NCBI GenBank assembly: GCA_029974875.1 | Contig: JARKQP010000475.1 | Coordinates: 1-18,358, forward strand | Length of the DNA stretch: 18,358 nt | Source: Mobilitalea sp. | GTDB lineage: Bacteria; Bacillota_A; Clostridia; Lachnospirales; Lachnospiraceae | Direction: 5' to 3' | Part shown: one piece after another, positions 8,140-14,565 of the stretch | How the letters are laid out: each line of letters opens with the position of its first letter | Numbering within the stretch: position 1 is the first letter of the stretch | Notes under the pieces: generated by a model | Told to the model about the DNA's origin: nothing | Databases searched by the model: none | Seen by the model: the letters and a program-made list of their open reading frames with translations, nothing else | Translations under genes and position numbers: made by a program

Positions 8140-8397
8140 TTATGTGATTTCTTCGATCCGTTCCTTGAGCTTGCCGACTGCATTTTCGAGAGACTTAATG
8201 CGGAGTGACAGGATTTCCTTTTCGCTCCCGGGTTTTTGCATGTCATCAAGCTTCCTGTTTAAATCTGAGTGTGCTTCTGTAATTAGTTTAATGTTTTTGT
8301 TGGATTCGTTTTCTAAGGCTAATTGTAGGTCGTTTACTTGCTTTTTTAGGAGCTGCATCTCTTCGTAGATGGTTTTTAGCATTTCGCTGTCGGACAT
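8140..8397 (-). CDS. Small coiled-coil protein, 85 residues, function unknown
   Basis: The product starts MSDSEMLKTIYEEMQLLKKQVNDLQLALENESNKNIKLI and is almost entirely predicted helix with heptad spacing of Leu, Ile and Val, which indicates a coiled coil and probably an oligomer. There is no signal peptide or membrane segment. AAGGAG lies about 8 bases before the ATG, and two TATAAT-like -10 candidates (8446-8451 and 8453-8458, minus strand) lie upstream without a convincing -35. Small proteins with this pattern (LENE.N.NIKL..E.H.DL.RKL) are, as I recall, common in Lachnospiraceae and have no known function. A second small coiled-coil gene lies at 10374-10679. Mild similarity between the two (for example a LExE/LExD core followed by KLK or LKQK near the end) suggests related types. 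Confidence 0.8.
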   Translation of the reverse strand: MSDSEMLKTIYEEMQLLKKQVNDLQLALENESNKNIKLITEAHSDLNRKLDDMQKPGSEKEILSLRIKSLENAVGKLKERIEEIT

Positions 8398-8561
8398 GTT
8401 TTTTCTCCTTTTTTGATTATCCAGTCATTGGGATTTGATAAGACTATTATACATTATATTCGGGGGAATGCCGAGAAGAAAATGAAATAGGCATACGTCG
8501 GAATAACAATTAAGATGCGACAATACGCTTGGCAGCATAATTAATATACCAAAATCAGGAT

Positions 8562-8615
8562 TAGAATAAAAGAAGAAGCACAGTTATTAACAGCTGTGCT
8601 TCTTCTTTTATTCTA
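8562..8615 (-). terminator. Rho-independent terminator of tRNA-Glu, perfect 22-bp stem
   Basis: Bases 8562-8583 and 8594-8615 are exact reverse complements around a 10-nt loop. Read on the minus strand it lies 20 bases after the tRNA 3' end, and the outer stem is A/U-rich, so each strand ends in a T-rich tract. It could also stop transcription arriving from the left. Confidence 0.85.
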
Positions 8616-8635
8616 AAATTCGTATATCAATATAG

Positions 8636-8707
8636 CAGCTCGTACGGGAATCGAACCCGTGTTTCCGCCGTGAGAGGGCGGCGTCTTGACCCCTTGACCA
8701 ACGAGCC
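8636..8707 (-). tRNA. tRNA-Glu, anticodon CUC
   Basis: On the minus strand the sequence folds as a cloverleaf: acceptor GGCTCGT with ACGAGCT (the first pair is G-U), D-arm GGTCAAGGGGTCAAGAC, anticodon stem CCGCC/GGCGG with loop CTCTCAC, and T-arm CACGGGTTCGATTCCCGT. The anticodon is CTC, which reads GAG codons; tRNA-Glu with UUC has TTTCAC in this loop. The discriminator base is G and CCA is not encoded. It stands alone with its own promoter and terminator. Confidence 0.95.
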
Positions 8708-8723
8708 ATCAAGAACAATATCT

Positions 8724-8752
8724 ATATTACACTATCTAAAAACAAAAATCAA
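8724..8752 (-). promoter_or_regulatory. Promoter of tRNA-Glu
   Basis: On the minus strand TTGATT (8747-8752) and TAATAT (8724-8729) are separated by 17 bp. The -10 box ends 16 bases before the mature tRNA 5' end, the right distance for a short 5' leader removed by RNase P. Confidence 0.6.
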
Positions 8753-8936
8753 GTCTTTTTTTTATATTTTTTAAATTGTTTTATCAATTAACACATTTTT
8801 GAAATATACAGTAGGGATTGCCAATAATAAATATCTTCACTATATGTATTGGAATTATTTAACAATGAGATTGCTGATGAAATAGAAAGAGGAAGAAATC
8901 CTCAAATCTTTCAATAGACTTTATACGCCCGCATAT

Positions 8937-8955
8937 GATATATTATAAATATATC
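8937..8955 (+). promoter_or_regulatory. Inverted repeat upstream of the toxin-antitoxin genes, putative operator
   Basis: GATATAT and ATATATC form a perfect 7-bp inverted repeat with a 5-bp spacer, 40 bases before the antitoxin start. The A/T-rich repeat overlaps plausible -10 sequences (TATATT or TATAAA); a weak -35 candidate TAGACT is at 8915-8920. Type II antitoxins often bind such palindromes and repress their own operon, so an operator is a reasonable inference. Confidence 0.5.
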
Positions 8956-8995
8956 GCAACAATAGTGTTATGTCAGAAAGTGAGGATGTGTTTAT

Positions 8996-9214
8996 ATGAG
9001 CACTCGAGAGCGTATTATACAACTAATAAGCGATGTTCCTGATAACAAATTAATATTTGTAGTGGATATTTTAGAATCTATGAAAGCATATGCTGGTGAA
9101 TCAATAGAGCCTGATGAATGGGATTTACAAATGATAGAACAAGCTAAAAAGGAAAATGATGGAGAAACGATTACCCTTGAAGCTTTAGCAGATGAATTAG
9201 GGATAACATTATGA
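8996..9214 (+). CDS. Type II toxin-antitoxin system antitoxin, 72 residues
   Basis: A small acidic protein encoded directly before, and overlapping by 4 bases (ATGA), a RelE/ParE-like toxin gene. GAGGA lies about 10 bases upstream of the ATG. Residues 1-30 (MSTRERIIQLISDVPDNKLIFVVDILESM) look helical. The C-terminal half, with DEWDLQMIEQAKKENDGETITLEALADELGI, is the kind of charged tail that wraps and neutralises a RelE-type toxin. The family assignment (RelB-like or related) is not certain; the role rests mainly on the partner. The gene lies just after the tRNA-Glu region in AT-rich DNA, in keeping with a mobile accessory module. Confidence 0.8.
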   Translation: MSTRERIIQLISDVPDNKLIFVVDILESMKAYAGESIEPDEWDLQMIEQAKKENDGETITLEALADELGITL

Positions 9215-9465
9215 ATGACTATACAATTACTTTTGAAAAATCGGCCAAAAAATTTCTTAAAAGCCAAAATGCTAAATTGCAGACCAAAATATTGTCAGCG
9301 ATATCAAATTTACCCTATGGCACAGACATAAAGCGATTGCATGGTTACAATCTTTATCGTATGAGAATTAATGATATAAGGATAATATATTCAATAGATC
9401 ATGACATTAGAATCATTAATATTGAAAATATAGATAACCGCGGAGATATTTATAAAAAATATTAG
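9211..9465 (+). CDS. RelE/ParE-family toxin, 84 residues
   Basis: The product (MNDYTITFEKSAKKFLKSQNAKLQTKILSAISNLPYG...) shows the RelE/ParE layout: an N-terminal strand, a helical pair with the sequence SAKKFLK, then a beta-sheet with LYRMRINDIRIIYSID and a C-terminal strand around IINIENIDNRGDIYKK. RelE members cleave mRNA on the ribosome and ParE members poison gyrase; R and Y residues in the YRMR and DIRIIY segments and the RGDIYK tail favour an mRNA interferase, but this cannot be settled by eye. It is translationally coupled to the antitoxin. The length is normal and no lesion is visible. Confidence 0.88.
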   Translation: MNDYTITFEKSAKKFLKSQNAKLQTKILSAISNLPYGTDIKRLHGYNLYRMRINDIRIIYSIDHDIRIINIENIDNRGDIYKKY

Positions 9466-9568
9466 AAACCTCGCTCAAACATCCCAAATTGACTTATAGG
9501 AAGTTGCATTTGCTTCCAATAATATCAATAATTAGCATAAATGACCGCACACAGGAAGGAAATTGACC

Positions 9569-10324
9569 ATGGATATTCAAAGGATATTGGAGCAGGTTAA
9601 AAGTGGAGAGCTGGAGATAGAGAAGGCCAGCGAACTGTTAAAAAAACTACCCTATGAAGACCTGGGCTTTGCCAAGCTGGACCATCACAGGGAGCTGCGT
9701 TCCGGCTTTGGTGAGGTAATCTTCTGCCAGGGAAAAGATATAATCCACCTTCAGAAAATATATAAGAACTTTTATGAGCACGACCGGAATGTCCTGGGAA
9801 CGAGGGCGACGCAGGAGCAGTATGAGAAGGTAAAAGAAATATTGCCAATGGCGGCATATGATCCGCTTTCAAGGATCCTGTCGATTAGGACAAAGGAAGC
9901 AGCTAAGGTTGGCTGCATTGCAGTATGTACAGGAGGAACCGCGGACATCCCAGTGGCGGAGGAAGCTGCACAGACTGCGGAATTCTTTGGCAGCAGGGTA
10001 GAAAGGATCTATGATGTGGGAGTGGCAGGAATCCACCGGCTGGTGTCTAAGCTGGAGACAATCCGGGAGGCAAATTGTGTTATCGCAGTTGCTGGAATGG
10101 AAGGGGCTCTTGGAAGTGTCGTAGCCGGTCTTGTCGATAAGCCGGTAATTGCAGTTCCTACTTCCGTCGGTTATGGAGCCAGCTTTGGCGGGATTTCCGC
10201 ATTGCTTACCATGCTGAATTCCTGTGCCGAGGGTCTTGCCGTCGTCAATATCGATAACGGCTTCGGCGCGGGATACATCAGTACCCAGATTAACCGGCTG
10301 GCTATATTTGAGAACCACCATTAA
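9569..10324 (+). CDS. larB: Nickel-pincer cofactor biosynthesis protein LarB
   Basis: LarB carboxylates and hydrolyses nicotinic acid adenine dinucleotide to pyridinium-3,5-biscarboxylic acid mononucleotide, the first step in building the nickel-pincer nucleotide of lactate racemase and related LarA-type enzymes. The N-terminal part has the family block GFGEVIFCQGK and LGTRATQEQYEKV. The C-terminal half is a PurE/AIR-carboxylase-like fold with CTGGTADIPVAEEAAQTAEFFG, YDVGVAGIHRL, VAGMEGALGSVVAGLVDKPVIAVPTSVGYGASFGG and the ending NIDNGFGAGY. I place the start at the ATG at 9569 (251 residues) after AGGAAGGAA, rather than the in-frame TTG two codons earlier. A weak promoter, TTGCAT-17 bp-AATAAT (9504-9532), may serve it. 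It converges with a small gene and then larC on the other strand; the usual lar operon order is broken here. Confidence 0.95.
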   Translation: MDIQRILEQVKSGELEIEKASELLKKLPYEDLGFAKLDHHRELRSGFGEVIFCQGKDIIHLQKIYKNFYEHDRNVLGTRATQEQYEKVKEILPMAAYDPLSRILSIRTKEAAKVGCIAVCTGGTADIPVAEEAAQTAEFFGSRVERIYDVGVAGIHRLVSKLETIREANCVIAVAGMEGALGSVVAGLVDKPVIAVPTSVGYGASFGGISALLTMLNSCAEGLAVVNIDNGFGAGYISTQINRLAIFENHH

Positions 10325-10329
10325 TGGAA

Positions 10330-10364
10330 CACCCATGCCTTTTTCCGGGAACTAGGCATGGGTG
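10330..10364. terminator. Hairpin between larB and the leftward small gene, putative bidirectional terminator
   Basis: An exact 11-bp inverted repeat (CACCCATGCCT with AGGCATGGGTG) closes a 13-nt loop between two converging genes. The right arm and the bases after it share 18 identical bases with a hairpin inside larC (see 11346-11382), so this may also be a member of a REP-like family. Confidence 0.6.
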
Positions 10365-10373
10365 CAGTTTCTA

Positions 10374-10679
10374 TTATGCAATTTTTTGTTTCAACTCTTC
10401 AACATCTTTTCTTAGATCAATAATCATCTGGAGCAGGAGGGACGTATTGTCATTCTCCAACTTGGTAATCCGGTAGTACTGTGATAACTCATCCATATTC
10501 TTTTGTATGGCTTCGACCCTCTTTTCCAGTATATTTCTAGTTCTGGATATTTCGTCAAGTAAAAGATTCTCCGTCTGTGCGACCCTGGATTCAAATAAAT
10601 TCTCCGTTTGCACGGCTCTAGCATCTACAACTGTTTGCATCATTGTTTGTAGAACCTGTAAATCTTTCTCATCTAACAT
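10374..10679 (-). CDS. Small coiled-coil protein, 101 residues, function unknown
   Basis: The product (MLDEKDLQVLQTMMQTVVDARAVQTENLFESRVAQTENLLLDEISRTRNILEKR...) is nearly all helical with long heptad runs. An internal duplication, (R)AVQTENLFESR and RVAQTENLLLDE, is visible at about residues 22-45. There is no signal peptide, membrane helix or metal motif. A GGGGG-containing purine run precedes the ATG by about 10 bases. It lies downstream of larC on the same strand, but a 235-bp gap with a likely terminator separates them, so it is probably transcribed alone. A role as a structural or adaptor protein can be imagined but not supported. Confidence 0.75.
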   Translation of the reverse strand: MLDEKDLQVLQTMMQTVVDARAVQTENLFESRVAQTENLLLDEISRTRNILEKRVEAIQKNMDELSQYYRITKLENDNTSLLLQMIIDLRKDVEELKQKIA

Positions 10680-10772
10680 TTCCCATTTCCCCCTTAAAAT
10701 TTAGAGATTATTTGTCTTATAAATTCTGTCTTCTGCTAACGCCACAGGTTGATGCCCCATTTCATTAATAAA

Positions 10773-10807
10773 GAAACCCCATGAGTTATAACCTCGTAGG
10801 GGGTTCC
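10773..10807 (-). terminator. Likely terminator after larC
   Basis: On the minus strand GGAACCCC pairs with GGGGTTTC (one bulged base) across a loop of about 18 nt and is followed by TTTATTAA. It lies 108 bases after the larC stop codon and before the next leftward gene. Confidence 0.5.
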
Positions 10808-10914
10808 TTGTCAATTGTTTTGTGTTAAGGATATGTTACCATATTCCCAGATATTTGCATAGGTTAAAATCAGACAAATTAATCACAAAAAATTAGTAAT
10901 ATTAGATTCGGACA

Positions 10915-12375
10915 TCAAAGGTCAGATTTCCAATTCTCTTTAGCGAGGCTCTTAACCAAATCATACACTGACATATAATCCTGTCCGGATGAAAGGGAAA
11001 GAGCTTTCACGCTATCATATTCCGGATAATGGAACGTACGCTCCCCATAATGGCATACCTTAACCTTGGCTTCTCCATAGGGTGTCATAATTGTCTTAAC
11101 CTCACGGGGGAGAACCGTCCGCTCAACCTCATGCCTACGGATCCCAATAGTTGTGGTATGGGTAAAGAGGATGTGTTCCATGGCCGGAATAAGTTCTTCA
11201 CTGCAAATGACCCCGACCAGATATGCCGGCCGATTTTTCTTCATGAAAATAGGAGTGTAGTAAACATCCCTGGCACCTTTTTGGAATAGCAACTCCATGG
11301 CAAATGCCAGAGCCTCACCGGTACAGTCATCTATATTGGCCTCAAGCACCCATGTCTTATCAGCAGAAACCGACATGGGTGCAGTTTCTATCAGCATGGC
11401 TCTGAGGATTCCGCTGGCACCGGAATAATTCCTCTTTCCAGCCCCCAGACCGATCTTTTGGATCCGGAAATCCTTTGGTAAAGCATCCCTTGTCTTGATG
11501 GCGGCAACAATGGCGGCGCCTGTGGGAGTAACGAGCTCACCTTTAACGTCGGTGATATGGAGAGGCAATTGATGTGCTGAGGCGATGTTCACAACTGCCG
11601 GTACAGGAATGGGAAGAAGTCCGTGCTGGCACATGATCTGACCGGTTCCTTCGTATAGCTCGGATACGATGACCTCGGTGATGTTTAGGTTATCTAGGCA
11701 GATGGCAGCAGCTACAATATCCACGATGGAATCAATTGCTCCAACCTCGTGGAAATGAACCTCGTCCAGTGGTTTTGCATGAGCTTTGGCCTCCGCTTCG
11801 GCAATGATGAGGAAAATGTGCTTGGCAAGCTCTTTTGCGCGGTTGGAAATGGAGGACTGGTCTATGATGCTGTTGATGTCGGATAGGTTGCGGTGCTCAT
11901 GATGTCCAAGGACAAGATGAGGGGAAGAGGATTTTGATAAGGCGGGGCTGCTGTGATGGTGGTGCTTGTGATGACTGTGGTCATTGTGACTGTGTTCAAT
12001 GTGATTATGGTCATCATGCGTATGGTGATTGTGCTTATAGTCAATGTGTTTATGGTCGTTGTGTTCATGGTCATTGTGTTCATGAACATTATGCTTATGA
12101 TCACTATGCTCATGTTCATTATGCTCATGGTTATCATGCCCATGGTCGTGTCCGATGTGATGGTGAGGATTAGAAGTTAGAATTACATCAAAATCACAGG
12201 CATCAATGCTATTTTTCGCCTTGCGCCCAATTTTAATTTGGTAGCCGTCCACTTTAAGACTTTGTAGGCCTTCCAAAAGTGATTTTTCATCCGCTCCAAG
12301 GTCGAGAAGAGCTGCAACAGTCATGTCGCCGCTGATACCGGAGTAGCATTCTAGGTATAGTGTTTGTTCATTCAT
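10915..12375 (-). CDS. larC: Nickel-pincer cofactor nickel insertion protein LarC, with histidine-rich insert
   Basis: LarC inserts nickel, using CTP, into pyridinium-3,5-bisthiocarboxylic acid mononucleotide and so completes the nickel-pincer cofactor. The protein opens with the family motif LECYSGISGDMTVAALLDLGA, and the core holds DEVHFHEVGAIDSIVDIVAAAICLDNL, TPTGAAIVAAI and, in the C-terminal half, WVLEANIDDCTGEALAFAMELLFQKGARDVYYTPIFMKKNRPAYLV. Unlike Lactobacillus plantarum, where LarC needs a programmed frameshift, the two halves are one continuous frame here. Residues 71-141 are a low-complexity insert with 33 histidines in 71 positions, likely a nickel store or chaperone element; it makes the protein longer (486 residues) than I expect for the family. 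The start ATG has only a weak site (AGCGAG). A promoter with an extended -10 lies about 260 bases upstream, giving a long leader. Confidence 0.95.
   Translation of the reverse strand: MNEQTLYLECYSGISGDMTVAALLDLGADEKSLLEGLQSLKVDGYQIKIGRKAKNSIDACDFDVILTSNPHHHIGHDHGHDNHEHNEHEHSDHKHNVHEHNDHEHNDHKHIDYKHNHHTHDDHNHIEHSHNDHSHHKHHHHSSPALSKSSSPHLVLGHHEHRNLSDINSIIDQSSISNRAKELAKHIFLIIAEAEAKAHAKPLDEVHFHEVGAIDSIVDIVAAAICLDNLNITEVIVSELYEGTGQIMCQHGLLPIPVPAVVNIASAHQLPLHITDVKGELVTPTGAAIVAAIKTRDALPKDFRIQKIGLGAGKRNYSGASGILRAMLIETAPMSVSADKTWVLEANIDDCTGEALAFAMELLFQKGARDVYYTPIFMKKNRPAYLVGVICSEELIPAMEHILFTHTTTIGIRRHEVERTVLPREVKTIMTPYGEAKVKVCHYGERTFHYPEYDSVKALSLSSGQDYMSVYDLVKSLAKENWKSDL
11346..11382. repeat. REP-like hairpin inside larC
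   Basis: GCACCCATGTC (11346-11356) and GACATGGGTGC (11372-11382) are exact 11-bp complements around a 15-nt loop. The right arm with its flank (11374-11391) is identical over 18 bases to 10357-10374 next to the hairpin after larB. In larC it encodes TAPMSVSADKTWVL, just before the conserved EANIDD block. Confidence 0.55.
11953..12165 (-). repeat. Histidine-coding degenerate repeats in larC
   Basis: The DNA encodes overlapping variants of H-E-H-N-D and H-N-D-H-K, in effect a 15-bp degenerate repeat built on CAT/CAC-rich triplets (residues 71-141). Aspartate, asparagine, glutamate and lysine alternate with the histidines. This is the pattern seen in nickel-binding stretches of nickel chaperones such as HypB or UreE, to which it need not be homologous. 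Confidence 0.85.
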
Positions 12376-12629
12376 GTGATATCTCGCTTTCGTTTTAAAG
12401 TTTGTAGTGTTATTATAATTGGTTTCCTGGCTTAACTTGATTGTTTATGGGAAGAAGGAGCATAATTGCTTAACCATGGACTGAATTCGTGATTTATGGT
12501 TTTAACCAGAGGATTCAAACAAAAATGAAGCATACTTACGAAACTTTTATATATTGTGAATGAAATTCGTGGTCTCTGGCTCTGAACAGTGCTCTAAAGC
12601 AGGTTTAAGCTTTCTCATTGCGTTCGCTG
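12376..12629 (-). promoter_or_regulatory. Predicted 5' leader of larC, about 250 nt
   Basis: This stretch has no gene. If the promoter at 12636-12665 is used, it is transcribed as the larC leader. It contains two imperfect direct repeats of 38 bp (12484-12521 and 12564-12601, 25 of 38 positions equal, both opening with AATTCGTG in plus orientation) spaced 80 bp apart, and a short AAAGC/GCTTT hairpin. A second, weaker -10 candidate (TATAAT, 12412-12417, minus strand) lies close to the gene. I do not recognise a known nickel/cobalt riboswitch. Confidence 0.35.
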
Positions 12630-12635
12630 CCATAT

Positions 12636-12665
12636 ATTATAGCACATATGATCGGGCTTAAGCAA
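12636..12665 (-). promoter_or_regulatory. Extended -10 promoter upstream of larC
   Basis: On the minus strand TGCTATAAT (12636-12644) is an exact extended -10 element. TTGCTT (12660-12665) stands 18 bp upstream of the -10 hexamer as a partial -35. The start would be near 12629. Confidence 0.55.
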
Positions 12666-12774
12666 TTTGTAGTGACAAATAGTTTTTTGATGGTTTGTGT
12701 TCAGTTACTGTCAGCAAAATAATAGCATTTGTAAATAAATTACAGATAAAAAAGCAAATTTCGAGCATTTGGTA

Positions 12775-12803
12775 TTTACATTCTAACCCAGATGTAGTAT
12801 AAT
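12775..12803 (+). promoter_or_regulatory. Sigma-A promoter of the zinc-ribbon gene
   Basis: TTTACA (12775-12780) and a perfect TATAAT (12798-12803) are 17 bp apart. Transcription should begin near 12810. This rules out the ATG at 12802, which overlaps the -10 box, as the start of the following gene. Confidence 0.75.
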
Positions 12804-12843
12804 GGCATTAATTTTAGAACTACATAGAGAGGGGAAATATAGC

Positions 12844-13089
12844 TTGCTAAAGATTTATATTTGTCCGGAATGTTATAACTATAGAATGGTTTCACGTAAA
12901 CCGGACGCCATTTGCCTTCATTGCGGAGAGAGATTAGAGCAATGTGATTTTGATTACGGAGTATATATCAACATGACTGAGAATGAGCGAAACGAGTATA
13001 GAGAGAAATATAAGAAGAGAATGCTGGCTTATGGTGAGAAAGTTCTTGAAGTGCAGTCAAAAGAAAGTTCAGAAGGAACCTTGTTTTAG
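12844..13089 (+). CDS. Small zinc-ribbon protein, 81 residues, function unknown
   Basis: The frame can be read from an ATG at 12802, but that codon lies in the promoter -10 box. I choose the TTG at 12844, which has GAGAGGGG at 12827-12834 with a 9-base spacer. The product then begins MLKIYICPECYNYRMVSRKPDAICLHCGERLEQCDF. Two CxxC knuckles (CPEC and CLHC, 18 residues apart) form a zinc ribbon, and the C-terminal half (NMTENERNEYREKYKKRMLAYGEKVLEVQSKE) is a charged helix. Such a small ribbon could bind RNA, DNA or protein; no specific role can be named. It has its own promoter and terminator and no gene close by on the same strand, so it is a single-gene unit. Confidence 0.75.
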   Translation: MLKIYICPECYNYRMVSRKPDAICLHCGERLEQCDFDYGVYINMTENERNEYREKYKKRMLAYGEKVLEVQSKESSEGTLF

Positions 13090-13120
13090 AGTATTCTATC
13101 ATAATGGGTTCCTTTTTTAT
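13073..13120 (+). terminator. Terminator of the zinc-ribbon gene
   Basis: AAGGAACC (13073-13080, within the last codons) pairs with GGTTCCTT (13107-13114) and is followed by TTTTATT. The loop is 26 nt, longer than usual, but the stem and U-tract are clear. Confidence 0.7.
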
Positions 13121-13419
13121 TGTTAAATGTGAAAAGAACGAAAAATGATATTGTAATGGTAAAACATCAATAGATCATAGGAATTTTGATAAAGATTAGT
13201 TGAATATTTTGGCAATTTATTATTAATTATAACTTCAATATGCTATTAGCAAAATATCGAATATCAAAAAACAATAAATATAAATAAGTTCAAATCATTT
13301 TTATGGGTTCGGAAGATATATGGCAAAGAACAACAGCTGAGTATATTTAAAAGTTGATATTGTATTGTTGTCTCAACAGTTAAAGCATTAATAAAATGGC
13401 GTTAGTTTAAGGAGTCTTT
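13121..13419. other. AT-rich gap before the polysaccharide locus, no gene seen
   Basis: No plausible gene is seen in either direction. A short inverted repeat, TGTTG/CAACA, lies near 13367-13379. I find TTGAAT and TTGATA hexamers but no -10 box at proper spacing, so no promoter is called with confidence. An AAGGAG site (13409-13414) sits five bases before the first glycosyltransferase ATG. Confidence 0.5.
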
Positions 13420-14565
13420 ATGAGAATAGTCGTCGATGCTAGGTCAATGGGATCAAGGCCAAGCGGAGTTGGAATGTACGTATACAATTTTGTTAAAGAG
13501 CTAATAAAATCAAATTATAAAATTATTTTGTTGTCGGATGTAGCAGTTAGCTCGCAAATCAAAGAGTTTAAATCACGCAATATAGCTATTTATTGCTATG
13601 GAAAACCTATATATCAAAGTAAGGCAGTAATGAAATACTTTAAATTTATAAATAAAAAGCTAATAGAGTTGCAACCGGAATTATTCTGGGAGCCTAATGC
13701 TTTAATCCCAATTCATTTAAGAGGATTCAAGGGGAAAATAGCAATTACAATCCATGATGTTTTTCCAATAACACATATTAACTATTACAGTCCTATATAT
13801 AGAATCTTTTTTATGTACAGCATAAAAAAAGCAATAAAGCAGACGGATGCAATTATTTATAATTCAATAGAAACCAAGAATAAAACTGAAAAGCTATATA
13901 AAAAAGCTAAAAGTAAGATGTCTTTACTGGGGTCTGTAATAGCAACGGATAGAAAAATACCTGATGGTGAAAATCATGAATATAATTATGAGCCATTTTT
14001 TTTATATCTTGGAAATATAGAAAAACGAAAAGGCGTGGATTTGCTTGTGAAATCTTATCTTCAATATCGCAGAAATGGTGGGAATAAATCTTTATATTTA
14101 GTAGGAAAAATAAGGGAAACTGATTTGGGACGACTTATAGATAAAGCAAAAAAGGAATGCCAAGATATCCATTGCTTTGGTTATATTGAAGAAAAAGAAG
14201 TAGATAAGTTATTACGAAAATGTTCATGCTTTGTGTTTCCGTCTAAAGCAGAAGGATTTGGGCTGCCAATAATTGAGGCTATGGAATATGACAAACCAGT
14301 TATTGCCAGTAATTTGACTATTTTTCAAGAAGTGGTAGGAGATTGTATCAATTATTTTGAATTAGGTAAAGATGAAATATATCAATTATATCTAAAAATG
14401 TTAAGTTATTCTGATAAAACTAATACCGTAAAATATGCGGATGTAAGAAAAAGATATTCTGGAAATGAATTAGGGGTACATATAAGAAATTTTTTTGAAG
14501 AAATAGTTGGTTACCGTTATAATATAAACACTGAGGAGTTATACAATGGAAATGAGAAAAAATAA
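13420..14565 (+). CDS. GT4-type glycosyltransferase
   Basis: The protein (381 residues) has a GT-B fold layout. The N-terminal half starts MRIVVDARSMGSRPSGVGMYVYNFVKEL, the usual opening of GT4 enzymes, with the acceptor loop SGVG. The nucleotide-sugar half contains FLYLGNIEKRKGVDLLVKSYL and the retaining-transferase motif E278-GFGLPII-E286 (EX7E) followed by AMEYDKPVIAS. No membrane segment is seen, so it should act in the cytoplasm or at the inner face of the membrane, adding a sugar to a lipid-linked glycan. Donor and acceptor cannot be told. AAGGAG precedes the ATG by five bases. Its end overlaps the following permease gene by 20 bases. It is the first gene of the AT-rich polysaccharide locus. 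Confidence 0.9.
   Translation: MRIVVDARSMGSRPSGVGMYVYNFVKELIKSNYKIILLSDVAVSSQIKEFKSRNIAIYCYGKPIYQSKAVMKYFKFINKKLIELQPELFWEPNALIPIHLRGFKGKIAITIHDVFPITHINYYSPIYRIFFMYSIKKAIKQTDAIIYNSIETKNKTEKLYKKAKSKMSLLGSVIATDRKIPDGENHEYNYEPFFLYLGNIEKRKGVDLLVKSYLQYRRNGGNKSLYLVGKIRETDLGRLIDKAKKECQDIHCFGYIEEKEVDKLLRKCSCFVFPSKAEGFGLPIIEAMEYDKPVIASNLTIFQEVVGDCINYFELGKDEIYQLYLKMLSYSDKTNTVKYADVRKRYSGNELGVHIRNFFEEIVGYRYNINTEELYNGNEKK

Noticed and set aside
8562..8615. Insertion-sequence end or attachment site next to tRNA-Glu
   Set aside because: The perfect inverted repeat is explained as the tRNA terminator, and no integrase gene or second copy of the tRNA 3' end is seen in the window.
11862..12180. Low-complexity open frames on both strands across the histidine region of larC
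   Set aside because: They are made only of the translated repeat (Met/Ile/Thr or Val/Met runs) and lie within a well-supported gene.
12802..12843. ATG at 12802 as start of the zinc-ribbon gene
   Set aside because: It overlaps the -10 box of a consensus promoter, and the TTG at 12844 has the better ribosome site.
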